A stretch of DNA of 64,000 nucleotides from Solen grandis (GCA_021229015.1 CM037783.1:54983311-55047310), one strand, 5' to 3'. Shown: positions 10,788 through 23,996, counted from the stretch's first letter. Translations and numbers: made by a program. Notes: generated by a model from the sequence alone, not told the origin.

Positions 10788-13700
10788 TCAATGCCTCTTC
10801 TTCTTGAAACCTGGAAAGGGGAATGAGAATTAGTCATACATAAATATGCTGATTTTCACCTTTACACTCATGGTTTCGATTTCAACAATCATGAATCATT
10901 TAAAAGCCATACCAGGCCCCCTGTTCTTGATAATACTTAAATAAGATTTCAGGCTCAAGTTTCAGTATCATGCTCTTGTACCATTCTTTTTATTCGAGAA
11001 CACAGGGCCTGTCTTCAAAGCCCCCCCCCCTCCCCACCTCTAATTACGACCATTAAATGGGATTTGTGTATGGTATTTTTAGAGTATTGGCGGTCATTTG
11101 GAAAACATTTTGGAACAGGTGTTTCATAGGTATCAATATACCTTCATTAGTGTTGAATTGAATCATTTGAAGGCTTATCTGGTATTACACTAGTTGATGA
11201 GACACAGGAGTTTTCTACCCAAAAACTTTAAAACAACCAGACCACATTTCAATGCCTTTAAATGTACACATGTAGATTTAATATATAAAAAGGAAAATAA
11301 TCAAAATGAAAAATATAATACTGGTACCTTTTTTGCCTTTCCTTCCTTTCTTTTTGACCTAGATGAAAGTAAACAAATAATTGTTTTAACTATTAAAGTT
11401 CAAAAATAAAATAAAAGCACACACAAACATCAAGGATACAGTACAATAAAAATGAAATAATATATGCTATGCAAAATATTTTGAAAAGTAAAGGCAAAAA
11501 TATCTAGAATTTGTAAAACATTAACTTCTTACTCACCTACATGTACCCCATTTCTCTTCACCAGAAAAATGGCAATGACATGTAAAAACCAAATGGCTAT
11601 CTGATCATGATGATAATGTTAATGAAGCCTTTAAGACTTCAGTCTTAACCATTTAAAATGTTTAAACTCTGTCTCATTGCCCTCTAGGCTTTATATAAGT
11701 CAAAACTAACCTTGTCTGTCTTTCTACGCTTTGACGGAAGCCCCTGTAAAGGAATGTATCAAATGCATTTTATAACAATTACTAAAATGCTCAAGCATAA
11801 ATTGTTAAATCATTGATAAAAGGTTTTATCTTAAAGTTGAGAGGCAGAAGCTACTAGAACATGTACAGATAAGTAAATGGCAGGTGACGCTACAACAAAA
11901 ATATCGCAAGATTTTGAAAGTGCATCGGTACCGTGGAGCCACCGGTATCATGAAGTTCGACTATAATTATTTAACTCCTCAGTATAGTGGAAATAAGGGA
12001 GACACAATGAAAACTGTGTAAAAAATGGACCAGTGTTAACAGAAATATTAAACATAAAGAAGCTAATTAATACACAGGAATATCACATGATCAATGATTG
12101 ACCTAGTTTACACTTATGAGCACATGGCCTTGTTTGTGATGCTGATTGTAAGCAGTTGTCCTAGTCCTGGCTTGAATTCCACCAACAATACTTAGAGCTA
12201 TGTAATACTTAAATTCTTAAACTAGGTAAACACACATTCCACCCATACTATTTTATCTTATTTAATCTTCATGACTACATTGAAATGAATTCTTATCTCA
12301 ATGACTAACAATAATTGATAAGAAATGAAACATTTAGGTATTTTTATTTGAGAAACGAGAGTTATGAAATTGGCCCTTAAGTAATTAAGTTTTACTTAGC
12401 GGTAAGAAATGTTGGTGGAATTTGACCAAGAACTGAAAGCAATTTGTCAATAATGGATGAAGGTCAAGTTGAATTTTCACTGCATAACTGTTGGGGGGAA
12501 GCCAAAACCCCAATCCCTAAGATAGACACTCGATAACTTACCCCCATGTCTGCCCCACCCTCTATATCTAGGGCACTGATACTGTCAAACTGGGTCAAGT
12601 TGTTCAGCGAAGACATGGTGGCTAAGCGATTGGTTGAATGCTGTGAAAAAATAAAATAGACGACAAGTTGATCATCTCATTAAATTTCTTGCTGGAACAA
12701 TTTTTATAATCAAAAAATTAATTGATCTTGAACTTAACTTTGATTAGATGCTGGAATCTGTAACTATGTGTTCAAGATGTTTGGATAAAACTGTTATGCC
12801 TGAAATCAATCATTTACAGAAACAAATATGTTAATCTGAAAATTAAGTATAAGGCAGTTATTTTCCTACAAAAACTTTTTTTTTGACATAAAGCATACAA
12901 ACCTTATCCTTTTTGGAGACTGACAACCTCACAAAATTCTCCTCTTCATATCTGAAATGAACAAAATGCATACAGATAAAACCTTAGCTAAATAAACATT
13001 TGTCGATAGAGAAAGAGGGATCAACACTTTTGAATATACATAATTCTATTCAAAAACTTGCTAAAATTTACATTCCTGTATACATGTAGCGTTTTTATGT
13101 TATAACAACAATTCTTATATACATGTACCAGCAGGGCTGTAAAAATCCACTCGTCCGCTCGTATGTACGAGTGAATTTCAGGGTCGAACGAGCATAATTT
13201 CCCTGAACACTCGTCCGACCAGACGAGTAACATTTCGCGGCCAAGAAAGAAATGTTTCAGTAAAAAATGGATTTCATATTGTTAAGATGGGTAATCAAGA
13301 TCATAAAACATTTTACTTGATCAGGGGAGCTAATTTTGACAAAATATCACCATAGAGACGCTCATTTTTTAGAAAGATCCGTAAAGTCTAGCGCAGACCG
13401 GTTCACAATATTCTACGGTGTTTTTTTCAGTACGTTTTTTGTGTTTGCGGCACAGTCTGGGACTGCGGCACAGTCAGGGACAGCAAATATGTTCAAAATG
13501 TCGGAACAATTGTCAATGAAGACGCTTCTCAGCGGTAGAGACGAAGAAAATACAAACAAGAGTGCCAGTGATGCCACAATATACGCCGCCACAAAATATA
13601 AAGACCAAGAGGGGTCTTTTAATTATTGCTTTTAACATTTCTGTAAGCATAACCTCATAATGAAGTCTGTAAGACCAATTAATTTAGCTGAACAGAGATA

Positions 13701-16700
13701 GAACCCTAAAAATGCTTCCAATATGACAGTAGGTCAAATAGCAGTATCAATTTGAATCCTTTTTTCTTTGTCCCCATAACTCTTGCAAAAATCACTGTAC
13801 CAGAAAATCCTTGCCTTATGCACTTTTACCTGTTTAGAAACTTGAGTTGTGTTTTAAAGAGACCATGTTTAGAAAGGCATAACTATTGCAAATATTGATG
13901 AACATCAAAGCCCCTGCTTTGTGCATATCTACCCAGTATAGTAATGACATTGCCCAAGTTTTGAAAAGATTCATTCAGAAATGTAGGGGAGTTGGTTCAC
14001 AACTACAGAGACTAAGTTTCAAGGTACACAAATCTTGTAAAAATCAATGAACCATAAAATCGCCACTTCATGCACATTTACCCATTAAAGTAATGACATT
14101 GACCAAGTTATAAAAAGATTCATTCAGAAATGTAGGAGGAGTTGCGTTCACAAGGCTGCAATATCATTCAGCTACAGAGACTAAGTTTCAAGGGACATAA
14201 ACCTTGTAAAAATCAATGAACCGGAAAATCACCACTTCATGCACATCTACCCATTATAGTAATGATATTGACCATGTTTTGAAAAGATTCATTCAAAAAT
14301 GTAGGAGGAGTTGCATTCACAAGGCTGCAATATCATTCAACTACAGAGACTAAGTTTCAAAGGGACACAAATCTGTAAAAATCAAGACCGGAAAATCGCC
14401 ACTTCATGCACATCTACCCATTATAGTAATGACACTGACCAAGTTTTGAAAAGATTCATTCAGAAATGTAGGAGGAGTTGCGTTCACAAGGCTGCAATAT
14501 CATTCAGCTACAGAGACTAAGTTTCAAAGGGACACAAATCTTGTAAAAATCAATGACCGGAAAATCGCCACTTCATGCACATCTACCCATTATAGTAATG
14601 ACATTGACCAAGTTTTGAAAAGATTCATTCAGAAACGTAGGAGGAGTTGCGTTCACAAGATATGGACGTACGGACGGACGGACAGACGGAGAAGATGACG
14701 CCAATATACGACCGCCTCCGGCGGCGTATAAAAAGCGAGAGTTAAAACATAGTAAGCACCAAAGCGCTTATGATAAACTGAAACGCACAAGAAAAGCCCC
14801 AGATCATTGCTTTTCTGGCTTTCCATGGTTGACGAAAAAAAAAAGCAAAATTGTTTTGCGGTGCTTCCACAAAATATCAAAAGCTTTACAACTTTACGGG
14901 AAGCAAAAATTAAAATCATTTTTGGATGAGCTAACTATGTTTAAGGACGAGTAAGATTTTTCACCTACTCGTCCTACAGGACGAGTTACCTAAAAGAAAA
15001 TTTTACACCCCTGACCAGTTAATGATGTAAAGATAAGGTACAGTATTAAGGTAAAGCAAAATATGTAGTACATTTGTGTATATAGCTTTTAAAGTAATTT
15101 TTACATTTTTACAGAGAAACACACATAAATATGCAGAAAATAAAAGCAAAAAAAGTATGAAATCCAAGCTTATAGCAATACCAGAGAAAATATCTTGCTC
15201 ACAAAAATACCCCACAATATGGTATTTGCAACAGAGCCTCTGAGTTAGAAATGCAACCTACCTTGTACGATCCATTGCCTTTTTATCAGCCTTAAGTCTG
15301 TGTATGTCTCTTGTTTCCTGAAAGGGATGACATTTTTATTACTGTAATGTATTGCTTTCTAAAGGAGGTGAAGTTCCAGCAATTGTAAAATGTTGCAAGC
15401 ATTTTCTTGGATGTACAAAACAATTTATATTCATCATATGGCACAATTAACTGAAAAATGGAGATGTAAAGATCTTGAAATATATTGGCATTACTAAAAT
15501 TTATATTTGTTGATAATTATTATCTTTTTGTTATAACATCTATATTTTGATGGTAATACAAGTGTGATAGCAATTAGAATCATGTCATCAACAAATAAAA
15601 ACAAAATGGAACAGAAATGACGATATTAAATTATGAATGAACCTTTGCCATAAATATATCAATAATATTGGTAAAATAAGACAATTGGAAATAAGATGAA
15701 ATAAGCAATTGTCTAACCCTGATTTCCTCTGGCCCATCATAATACTGGTTCTTCAGGTCCTGCATGAGGTCACTATTCAGGGCACGCTTCTTGAGATTCT
15801 CCATCTGTTTCTGTTTCTTGTCCTGAACTGTCTCATCTCCATCTAAAACATACATGTTAGTCCATAACTAATGACAGTAACACTAAACTAATCCATAAGA
15901 TCCATACAAACTTGATTATCTTGCATGGAAATGTGAGCTTCTTACAGGCAGGCTGGTTTACACTTGAAAACTTTAGGCAATATTTATCAGTCTGTCAACA
16001 TCTTAGGGCTGAGTCTGAGAATATTAAGTCTCATTTTGTGCATTTGCATGACAAAAAAGGTAAATAAGTTCCTATTTAGAGACTAAATTTTCATAAACTA
16101 GATCAATGTACCTGGAAAATGATTTATGTTATTCTGCATGATATTGAATGCTTTGTGACAGATTATTTTGGTACTATTTGGTCCACTAATGTTGAGAAAT
16201 TTGGTCACAAAATCAGGTATTTCTATTACCTGTAAACAGTTGCTTTACAATTAACATATTTCTTATAAATTTTTATAATAATAGGCAATAATTTTTTTTG
16301 ACAGTTGTACCAGTTAGTAATGAAAAGAAAGGCATGAAATACAGACCATAATGCACTGCAGCCAGTTTTGGTGGACGGTAAATGTTGGACTTCTTCTCTT
16401 CCTCAGCATCTGAGTCAGATTCATTCTCGCTACCTGATCCTTCCTCATCAATCTGCCAATGTTCCATTGTTATCATCTTAATGTAAGTACAATACATATC
16501 TACCACAGCACCCTATTTGGTACCTATACTGCATCATGATGGACAACAATATAATTGATACAGCAACAATAAACAACTAAAAAAATTTGAAGTTCATAGC
16601 TTGAACAATGTTAAACTAGTGTATATCTTATAATGGAGACATAGTAATGGATCTGCAGTATATTCAGTTGTACAGACAGTTTCTCTATTAAATGTTGCTG

Positions 16701-19700
16701 ATATCTTTCAATATCGATAATCCAACATGATCTTTCATGTAATACATTTAACTTTTACTTATTTCTTCTGGACATTAAACTGCAATAAAACCTCATTATA
16801 AGGACTGACCACCTTGTAATTAACATCCTATTTCCATAAATAGTTCTGTAAGCCTTACAATACTAAATGTCTTAATTGTACCTGTCCTGTCTTCATATGT
16901 GACAGTGCCATGATCTCAGTGCATGGATGTACATCTTAGGCTGCACTGCTCTCAAAGACAGTCACAAGTACCCACAGAATTGTAAAGGGTTAATCTGATT
17001 TGAAAGTCTGACCTCCTCATCATTACCACTTGCTGACTGCAGACCTAAAGGTATCTAATATGAGATTTCATTTCTTATATTAAAAATGACTTCCTAAGGA
17101 ACTAAAAAAAATGTAATGTTACAAACTTTCTGTCTTTTCCTGAAGATGCATGTGAAACATACAAACCTTGCTGACTAAGCCATCAGGATTAGCTTTGAAT
17201 CTCATAGGGTCATTTGAATCTGAAAAAAAGTAAAAGATATAGTTATCAAAAAAAATTGTAGCATTTCTTTTAAAATTCAACTTTGGGACTTCAATGTGTA
17301 AACAATTTGTTAAGACTGAAACTTTATGATAGAGAAACCCTAATGGGCTCCGAAAAGTATGGCCAATGCCGCTTATTCTTTCAAAAGTATGTCAAAGGTC
17401 ACAAGGTCAACTGCATAATGTAAAGGTCAATCCACGTAAGCAACTGTTCAAATATTGAAGCAATCCAATGAAGGACATAAAAGTTATGGCAGATTTAAAG
17501 GAAAAAGTCAACCTAAACCTGAGTGGATGCCTGACAACGCCGGATGCCCGCCTGGACTTCATCACTTTAAAGGACAGAATTTTTCATTGAAAAACCCACC
17601 CAAAATATCCAGCTGGGGCAAAATGATTCCTTTACACTCTTTGCTGATTGTATAAGAAAAGAGAGAAAAGTACACTTGTACAGTTCAGGGCTTTATTCAA
17701 GTCTTTAACAAAGGCTCTTCAGGACATACTCCCCTTAGAAATTCACTTGGAAATTCATGCTGTTTTTCCCAAAACTGTTATTTACTTCAGGATTTTCCTG
17801 TCCTAGAGCTCAAGAAAATGGTACTTTCAAAACCCAAAATATTATATTAAGCCCATTATCAGATAAAAAGGCTGCATTAACAGCAAAAACAATATTAGAG
17901 CTATCCCTGAAGTTGATGAATACCCCTACTTCATTATCTTGTCGCACTAAAATGAAAAGATTTTGAACTTTTTGTAAAGATACAAGTAAATGGGACAACT
18001 TCCAGGATGCCTTCACAGCCCCTATTCACCTCTTGTGAAGAAGAGATATAATTACAACAAACATCCTATCAAATGAAAGAAACACCACATCAAAACAAAC
18101 AGAAGCCATACCAATTCCACCAGTGGCAGCCAGTCTGATCACTTTGTCCACTTGATACTTCAGCTTCTGGTCGATGGGGCGCATTTTCTCTAGCACCTAT
18201 ACACACACATCAAAACATTACTGTTCAATGGTTTTCCAGCATAACACAAGTACTCAGATAGCTATGGGTAAAATACAGTGTTCTAATTTAGATTTGAAAG
18301 TGGAGGTAAAAGGTGTGCTTTTCATTACTTTTTGTACCCTCTCTGTGAGGGATCTGTGACAAAACTCTTTAAACTTGGTGCACTGAATACCAATTTGAGG
18401 GTAAAATACCACCATATGGGGAATTTGAGAACACTGTAATCAAAGGCCTTTTTAGGTATTTTCAAACAAAGTTTTCCACTTTTCTAGGATAATGTCTTCG
18501 AAATTTTCCAGACTGGGAACTGGACCATGATTTAATAGAATTTTCACCTGGAAATGGATCAGAATATCTGACCACCTGGTACCTGTAAAGGCCTGAATAC
18601 AACTCTTAACCTTAACCAGCCTTCCTTGTCATTTGTTTAAAAAGTATCCCTATCAATGTGTTTTCCAGTGACTCTGAAAGGTGGGTAACCTTTGCCATAG
18701 TCACATTTAAAAAGAAAATGTCACTCTGAAATGGTTAAAGAAATTACTTTAAAATAATAAATTTCACATAAGTGTTTTGGAAAAATGCAAAATGTCAAAT
18801 TTTATATATGAAAAAAATCTTTCCCAGTCACTGGTATTTAGTTTTTAGCTATTAATTTAGATATTATGGCTAATATCAGTTAAAAAATCCTTTTCAAATG
18901 CTTCAAAATGTAGAACAATTGTTCAAATTATCAAGGAAATATTGCTTTATTTGGCTCCCAACATAGACATTTATGGTCAAAAAAACAATGCCAGGCCCCT
19001 TCCCTATATGTTAATAATAATGATAAAACAAGTTTCACAAACTTTTGAGATAACTTTTGACACAACTTAAGTGCAGAGGAATATTATAAACTGAAAAGGC
19101 TAAAAATAGGACAATGTCAAAGAAATGTTTGAATTCTTTTTAAGACTGACATTATATCTTACAGTTCTGATTTCAACAAGTCTGTCCACAGCAGTGTCCC
19201 CCAGGATGGAAGCCCCATGGGATTTCCTCAGCATGATGTAGGTCAGGTTGGTCAGATAGCTCAGCAGCAGCTGGTACTTTACCTCCAGGAAACTAATTCC
19301 CTGCCACAACAAGTGTTTTCCATATGGATTTGGACAAGAAAAAGGACCCAGCCACATCTAAATGCATAAAAACTAAGGAAACATGAGATAATCTGATTTT
19401 TGAAAGAAAAAAAATGCTTTTTGATGTAAAGAAAGTCTCCTTTCAATTTTCAAGACAGTACAATGTCTTGATATCATGAAATACTTATTTAAATAAACAA
19501 TATAATTAATGCTTATGTAAGCTGCTTTTTTCTTGTTGACTAAGATCATGCTGATATAGATCTAATTTACTAAATATAAATTCTACAAAAAAATACAAAG
19601 CTAAATTAAGAAAGATGTTATCACCTCCTCACTTAATATGTATAAGCTGTTGAGAGTTCTTCCTCTCTACAACATTACAACTCCCTCCTTACAATTGCTG

Positions 19701-20011
19701 TAGCCTTGGTAACCATGTTATCGACAAGTTGTAGGAAAGAGGAAATCCTTATTTAAGTTAGTTCAAACTATAGTTGTAGGCAGTACACAGTCTTTCTATG
19801 TAATAAAATTTTGTCAATTCAGACCATTTGATACAAATTTGTGCACATCACATTTGGTCTCTTACCTTACTGGTGCTAAATTCCCCACTGGCAGCTTTTT
19901 TACAAAGCTCAGACACATGTGTAGATGCATCCTTACACTTTTCCCTGATATCTTTCATCAGAAGTGTTGCTTTCTCTAAATCATCCTCCATCACACTGTC
20001 TATATCTGTTC
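10788..20011 (-). CDS. NGDN: Neuroguidin, Sas10/Utp3/C1D family
   Basis: Minus-strand exons, all GT-AG: 20011-19866, 19300-19163, 18196-18112, 17219-17167, 17036-17013, 16452-16347, 15842-15718, 15317-15262, 12951-12903, 12640-12542, 11743-11711, 11555-11537 and 10810-10788. The first ATG in the first listed exon is 19991-19989, giving ~311 aa against ~315 in human. The Sas10/C1D domain covers residues ~1-115 (GISFLEVKYQLLLSYL, LVEIRT, VLEKMRPIDQKLKYQVDK, NDPMRFK). It is followed by an acidic stretch, the IYRPPKLAAVHYD motif, the GPEEIR block, YEEENFVRLSVSKKDK, SLNNLTQFDSISAL and a basic GFKKKRH end. Each block aligns in order with vertebrate neuroguidin. The family acts in the nucleolus in small-subunit rRNA processing, and in vertebrates also binds eIF4E. 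The 19-nt exon is the least certain: it is the only piece I found that puts the conserved basic tail in frame. A 5' UTR exon is likely upstream. Confidence 0.92.
13132..15013. mobile_element. CAGGG-ended (hAT-like) element, 5-bp TSD, with nested repeat
   Basis: The left end is CAGGGCTGTAAAAATCCACT. The right end, read inward, is CAGGGGTGTAAAATTTTC. Both ends continue into palindromic ACTCGTCC/GGACGAGT-rich sequence. The flanks 13127-13131 and 15014-15018 are both ACCAG. CAGGG(G/T)TG termini are typical of hAT transposons, but hAT usually makes 8-bp duplications. No intact transposase is present. A frame at 13336-13635 and a fragment near 14731-14835 (plus strand, containing CFSGFPWL) may be coding relics. 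The element sits in NGDN intron 9 (between exons 15317-15262 and 12951-12903). Confidence 0.65.
13581..14735. repeat. Pearl-type tandem repeat nested in the CAGGG element
   Basis: About four to five tandem units of ~160-175 bp (13860-14660) share CATGCACATCTACCCATTATAG, GAAAAGATTCATTCAGAAA and GGAGGAGTTGCGTTCACAAG. They are followed by a GGAC tract (ACGGACGGACGGACAGACGG) at ~14668-14690. The outer ends are TATACGCCGCC and the matching inverted GGCGGCGTATA. The later units are much more alike than the first. Confidence 0.8.
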
Positions 20012-20099
20012 CTAAGAAAATAAAAACAAGCACTGAAATAATCCAGTCTTATGGACTTGCCAGGTATGAAAGGTGAAGTAGAAAAATGCTGACATCAGT

Positions 20100-20370
20100 T
20101 CTATTAGCTATGACCAAAACTAGTATTATAAGCTATGACCATAACTAGTATAACTCTGCCAGGCCTTAGTTGATATGCTCTAAAAAGATTTCATTGAAAA
20201 AGCCAACTTATGGACATTAACAATAGTGTTTTCTGGAACATGTGTCACCTGCTGAAGCGTGACAAAAAAAAGTGTGACAGACAGACAGACGGATGGATGG
20301 ACAGACAGACGACAGAAAAGTGATTCCTTTGTGTCACTTCTGCTTACAGCAGGTGACACAACAGGTCATC
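20100..20370. repeat. Short repeat with GTGTCACCTGCTG ends
   Basis: Ends near 20240 and 20360 carry inverted copies of GTGTCACCTGCTG (…TTACAGCAGGTGACAC). A GACA/GGAC-rich tract (20271-20313) lies between them. This is another small hairpin-ended repeat upstream of the first NGDN coding exon. Whether it is part of an intron or of the upstream region depends on where the 5' UTR exon is. Confidence 0.5.
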
Positions 20371-21099
20371 TAGTGGGGTCCTAAGGCAGTCTTTCTCAGC
20401 AATAGCTTTCCTGTTTTAGTCCTATCACTTCTCTAGATTCTTGTTACACAAAAGTAATATTTCCTTCTGAATTTTTCAGATCAGCATGGGGAAGACTACT
20501 TAAAATAATATTTCAGGGAATATGTCAGAAAAATGGGCAAATAAAACTAAAACAACAACAAATTTATTAATTTAATAAACATGATGAATTGACTCAATCG
20601 GTAAGACTCCTTATAAAGTGGAACACAACACTGACAGGATAGGACACTTTGCAGGATTCATACATACTTCACCTTGTTAAGCTGTGGTGTAAGAAAAAAA
20701 AAACAAAGATCACAGAAGCAGGATCTAAGACAAGACATAGGGGAACAGCATGGGCCTAAAGATAATTAAATGACCTAAACAGGTTATATATTGTTTATAT
20801 TGGGTAGTTAACGGAACTTCTGCTTCAAATTGTCTGTGAATCACTCTGATCACACCACCATATGGGTGTGATTCTTTTAACTCATGTACATGCTAATAAA
20901 TGCAAAATAACTACGAAGAACTTAAGTAAAATCTAACAAGTCCGTTAAAGCAACTTGTTCACAGATGATTGGTAAAATTAATTTTTTTTTTTATCTAATC
21001 TCCCTAATTAATGTTGTTGAAGTCATTGCTTCCTGACAAATAAACTGGGCAAGTATAGGTCACAAGGTTTTTTTTTTGCCTGTTTTGATGACCAATATT
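20371..21099. other. NGDN upstream region / 5' intron
   Basis: No coding potential seen. There is a small hairpin around 20850-20878 (AATCACACC / GGGTGTGATT type) and A- or T-runs. It is probably NGDN first-intron sequence if transcription starts near 22720-22830. Confidence 0.35.
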
Positions 21100-21169
21100 G
21101 GGTCGCGTTCCCCATCGCAAAAAGTATGTTTTTTCTCAATTTAAAAAAAAAAAAATGGATCAAAATCAT

Positions 21170-21800
21170 GTAAAAAAATTATCAATATATCTATAACCAG
21201 ATGGCAGCTGCTTGGTCTCTGAGCTGCTGCCGTGCGATTTTCTAGCACCCAGCGAATTTCTTGCCGGTCACCAAGAGGCGGCCATTTAACTTCCTTGCAC
21301 CTTGCCAGCGCTTTCCCAATTGAGATCGCAACTGCCAGCAATTAGTACAATGTACATGTAGAAATCTTGATCATTGCTGCGCTGTCTGCCTCTAAATCAA
21401 CAATACTAAAATGCCAAGAGGTAAAAAGGCTCAGCTGAAGGAGAAACCTTTTTCAAAAGGATCTGTTCCTAAGCCGCCCACTTTATCAGACAATAAGGAT
21501 CCAATAACACCTCCAGTGAAAATCAGTCTGTTTACAAAATATCTGTTATAGTGTATATAGTGTTTTCTGTTATAATTTGTTCATTTAAATTATATACATG
21601 TAGAATGTGAGCATGAAACAAACGCTTGGCGATCAGCCAGAGCACTGCCAATACCCTGTCCTGTCTGGCTATCGTTCGATCTTTATAAATCGGCCGGCGC
21701 ACTGCCAATAATCGCCCAAGCATCGGCAGGACATGGACAGTCGCTGGCCTAACACTGGCCTGACCCTGGAAACAAAAATTGCTTTTCTTTTCCCCTAAAA
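21170..21800. other. GC-richer island with short unexplained frames
   Basis: Base composition rises here above both flanks. On the plus strand a 46-codon frame (21411-21551) starts MPRGKKAQLKEKPFSKGSVP and ends LFTKYLL. On the minus strand 21341-21141 is open. From ~21620 to 21770 short words such as GCACTGCCAAT repeat. I recognise no family. It may be a worn transposon or a first exon of something unseen. Confidence 0.3.
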
Positions 21801-21920
21801 TCATCTGGACGTGTGCCGTAAGGGTTCCCTGTGATTTCTTAAAAAAGTTAAGTTGGCATCTTTCTGATCTTGAAATCGGATACAATGGCTGGGGCGCCAT
21901 GTTAATTGTGACCTAGGCAT

Positions 21921-22160
21921 ATGGCACCATTCCCCCAGCCTAAAAGTAGTATGTTCCCCCCCCCCCTCCCCATTCCATTTCCATTTCAGTTTTACCACAT
22001 AAGGCTACTAGGCAGGAACTATTTTGTACATTTTTACTAATATATATTGGAGTTTGTGCCGCAAAAAAACCCCTATAATTCCCCAAACAGGAGAAATTCC
22101 CCCTCCTGAAGGTAGAGGTACTGTTCCCACAAAACAGAGAGCGCCCTGAAGTACCATAGT
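21921..22160. repeat. C-run repeat, copy 1 (also in PSMB5 intron 1)
   Basis: It starts GGCACCATTCCCCC, runs through a C homopolymer and CCATTTCCATTTCAGTTTTA, then GGCAGGAACTATTTTGTACA, and ends GTAGAGGTACTGTTCCC followed by AACAGAGAG. The same blocks in the same order occur at 61472-61508 plus 62395-62690, split there by a later insertion. Confidence 0.75.
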
Positions 22161-22699
22161 AAAAATTCAAATTCTTAGTTACAAGATACAGGAAGCTTTA
22201 TTTAACGTCGGACTTGATAACAATATAACTTTAGCATGAAGCTATTTGCACAGAGTTGATGACCATCTGTGAACAAGCTGCCTTTAGTCAACACGTTAAT
22301 AATTCAAATTGTTTCATGGCTGCATAGTGCAATAATACGAATTGAAAAGTCTCATTTTCCATAAATTCTGACTGATAGCTGGGTCTCTAAATAAGACTAC
22401 GACAGTAAGAACTTTAAAGAAGCCCTGTTGATTGGAACAATTGTGTCTGCAGACAGTGTTGACAGCTTCAGGTGGGCTGTATTACAGTATAACAACTAAA
22501 TATTTAACAATATATTGTCTCTCTCTTCCCCGTTGCGTTTATGCTGAACGACCCTAGGCTACAGCAATTCTATCCAGATTCAGAGTAGGTCTATCCGAAG
22601 TATGTACTACTTCAGTATAAATATTGTATAACCGCTTATATTCTATCGAGGCTTATTACCTTTCAAACAAAGCAAATAAACCAATTTTTATGGCAATAT

Positions 22700-22830
22700 G
22701 CCAAGTAGTTAATGACTTACACCTGTCTTTTCCGGGTTTTAGTCAAGGGAATGTCATAAATATGAATCTCACGTGTTTTTCTCAACCGGAAGTTTACATT
22801 CTTTTCCAGAACGGGAGTAATTAATGTCAC
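22700..22830 (-). promoter_or_regulatory. NGDN: Candidate NGDN promoter and non-coding first exon
   Basis: The region carries an ETS-type CCGGAAGT (22786-22793, plus strand) and an E-box CACGTG (22770-22775). A good minus-strand splice donor (…GACAGGT/gtaagt or GACAG/gtgtaa) lies at ~22718-22724. ETS sites near the start are common in promoters of ribosome-biogenesis genes. No in-frame ATG lies in the would-be exon, so it would be 5' UTR joined to the exon starting at 20011. Confidence 0.35.
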
Positions 22831-23996
22831 AATAATATTTTTTAAGGTTTCTTGTTTAAATTACACCACAAAAACATGATGAGGTACAATTTTAATTAAT
22901 TAAGAAAAGTTGAAATTTGAATTTTTGTAAAAAACATATTTCTTTGGCCTGTTTTAAAATTGATAAATGGATGCTCCCGGGATCAACACAACCGGATACA
23001 GAAGCTGACAAAATTATGCTAATGCATCTGATGGATTTTATATTTTGAGTGTATTTGTTGAAAATAGACAAACCTTTGCTTTTCACTGTATAAGAGACGA
23101 TATTGAAAATAATATAGTCGATGTTCATAAAAGGAACGAAAGTCATTTGATATATTTACCAAGGTGTAAGTCTTCTCAATATTCCATAATATAACAGGTT
23201 TATCCATGATTATCATGTTTATTCGAGTTTCTACACCTTCTTTCATTATGTTTACTTAATTATTTAATTCTTAAAATGTAGAAAGCACTGGGGGAAAAGT
23301 GAGTCTAGTATGGGCCCCAGGTAATGGCTATATGATGAACACTAGCATACAGTGGCATGTTGTCTAAACTGCAACAATATCTCCAGGCCTACAATGAAAA
23401 TGAAAGCTTAAATTGTTCTCTCTTTTTTTTTTTTGGAACCTTGGGTAGAGGAAGTCTTACAGGTTCTTTACTCTAAGTGATATTTTTGCTCTGGATTTCA
23501 AGTTGGTCTCTAATATCTTGGCAGAGAATCAATTCTTGGGATTTTATTATATACCCCTAAATAAAAAAAGTACATATGCCATCTATATAATACCTCAATA
23601 TACTTAAAAACTCGTTACCATGATTGCCAGTATGATTACACATCCACAATGTCGTTTTCGTCTGTATTACTCTACATATTTTGTGTACCGGCAGTTGTCA
23701 AACCAGTTCCTTAAAAAATATAATTTAATGACTATTTTTTATCAGTGTAATAATTAATAAATTATTTGAAGTTTAGATTTGCGTTAATGAATACATATAT
23801 CTAGTATGTAAATGTATCAGAGCTCTACCTGTTTTTTGTGTGTTTTTATGTTAATCCAGTGTCAAGACTGTCTCAGAGTAACTGACTGTCACTGTTAACT
23901 TTAACTATCTATAGTAAAGCAGTATCTTGGGAGTATTTATCATCTTCATTGATATAGTATTTTTTTTTTTACTTGCTTTCACTATTTTTTCTGCAG
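22831..23996. other. Head-to-head spacer before the ankyrin gene
   Basis: I find no coding exon here. It ends in a pyrimidine tract (23961-23990) and a CTGCAG acceptor at 23991-23996 that starts the first coding exon of the ankyrin gene. At least one 5' non-coding exon of that gene should therefore lie within or upstream of this stretch. Confidence 0.4.

Noticed and set aside
10788..10810. NGDN tail read in the frame set directly by exon 11743-11711
   Set aside because: That frame gives VSRRRGID… with no similarity to the family, while the frame given by the 19-nt exon restores the conserved basic end.
13336..13635. 99-codon plus-strand frame (contains SEQLSMKTLLSGRDEEN)
   Set aside because: It lies wholly inside the CAGGG element and runs into the nested repeat. 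I found no family match, so it is mentioned only as a possible relic.
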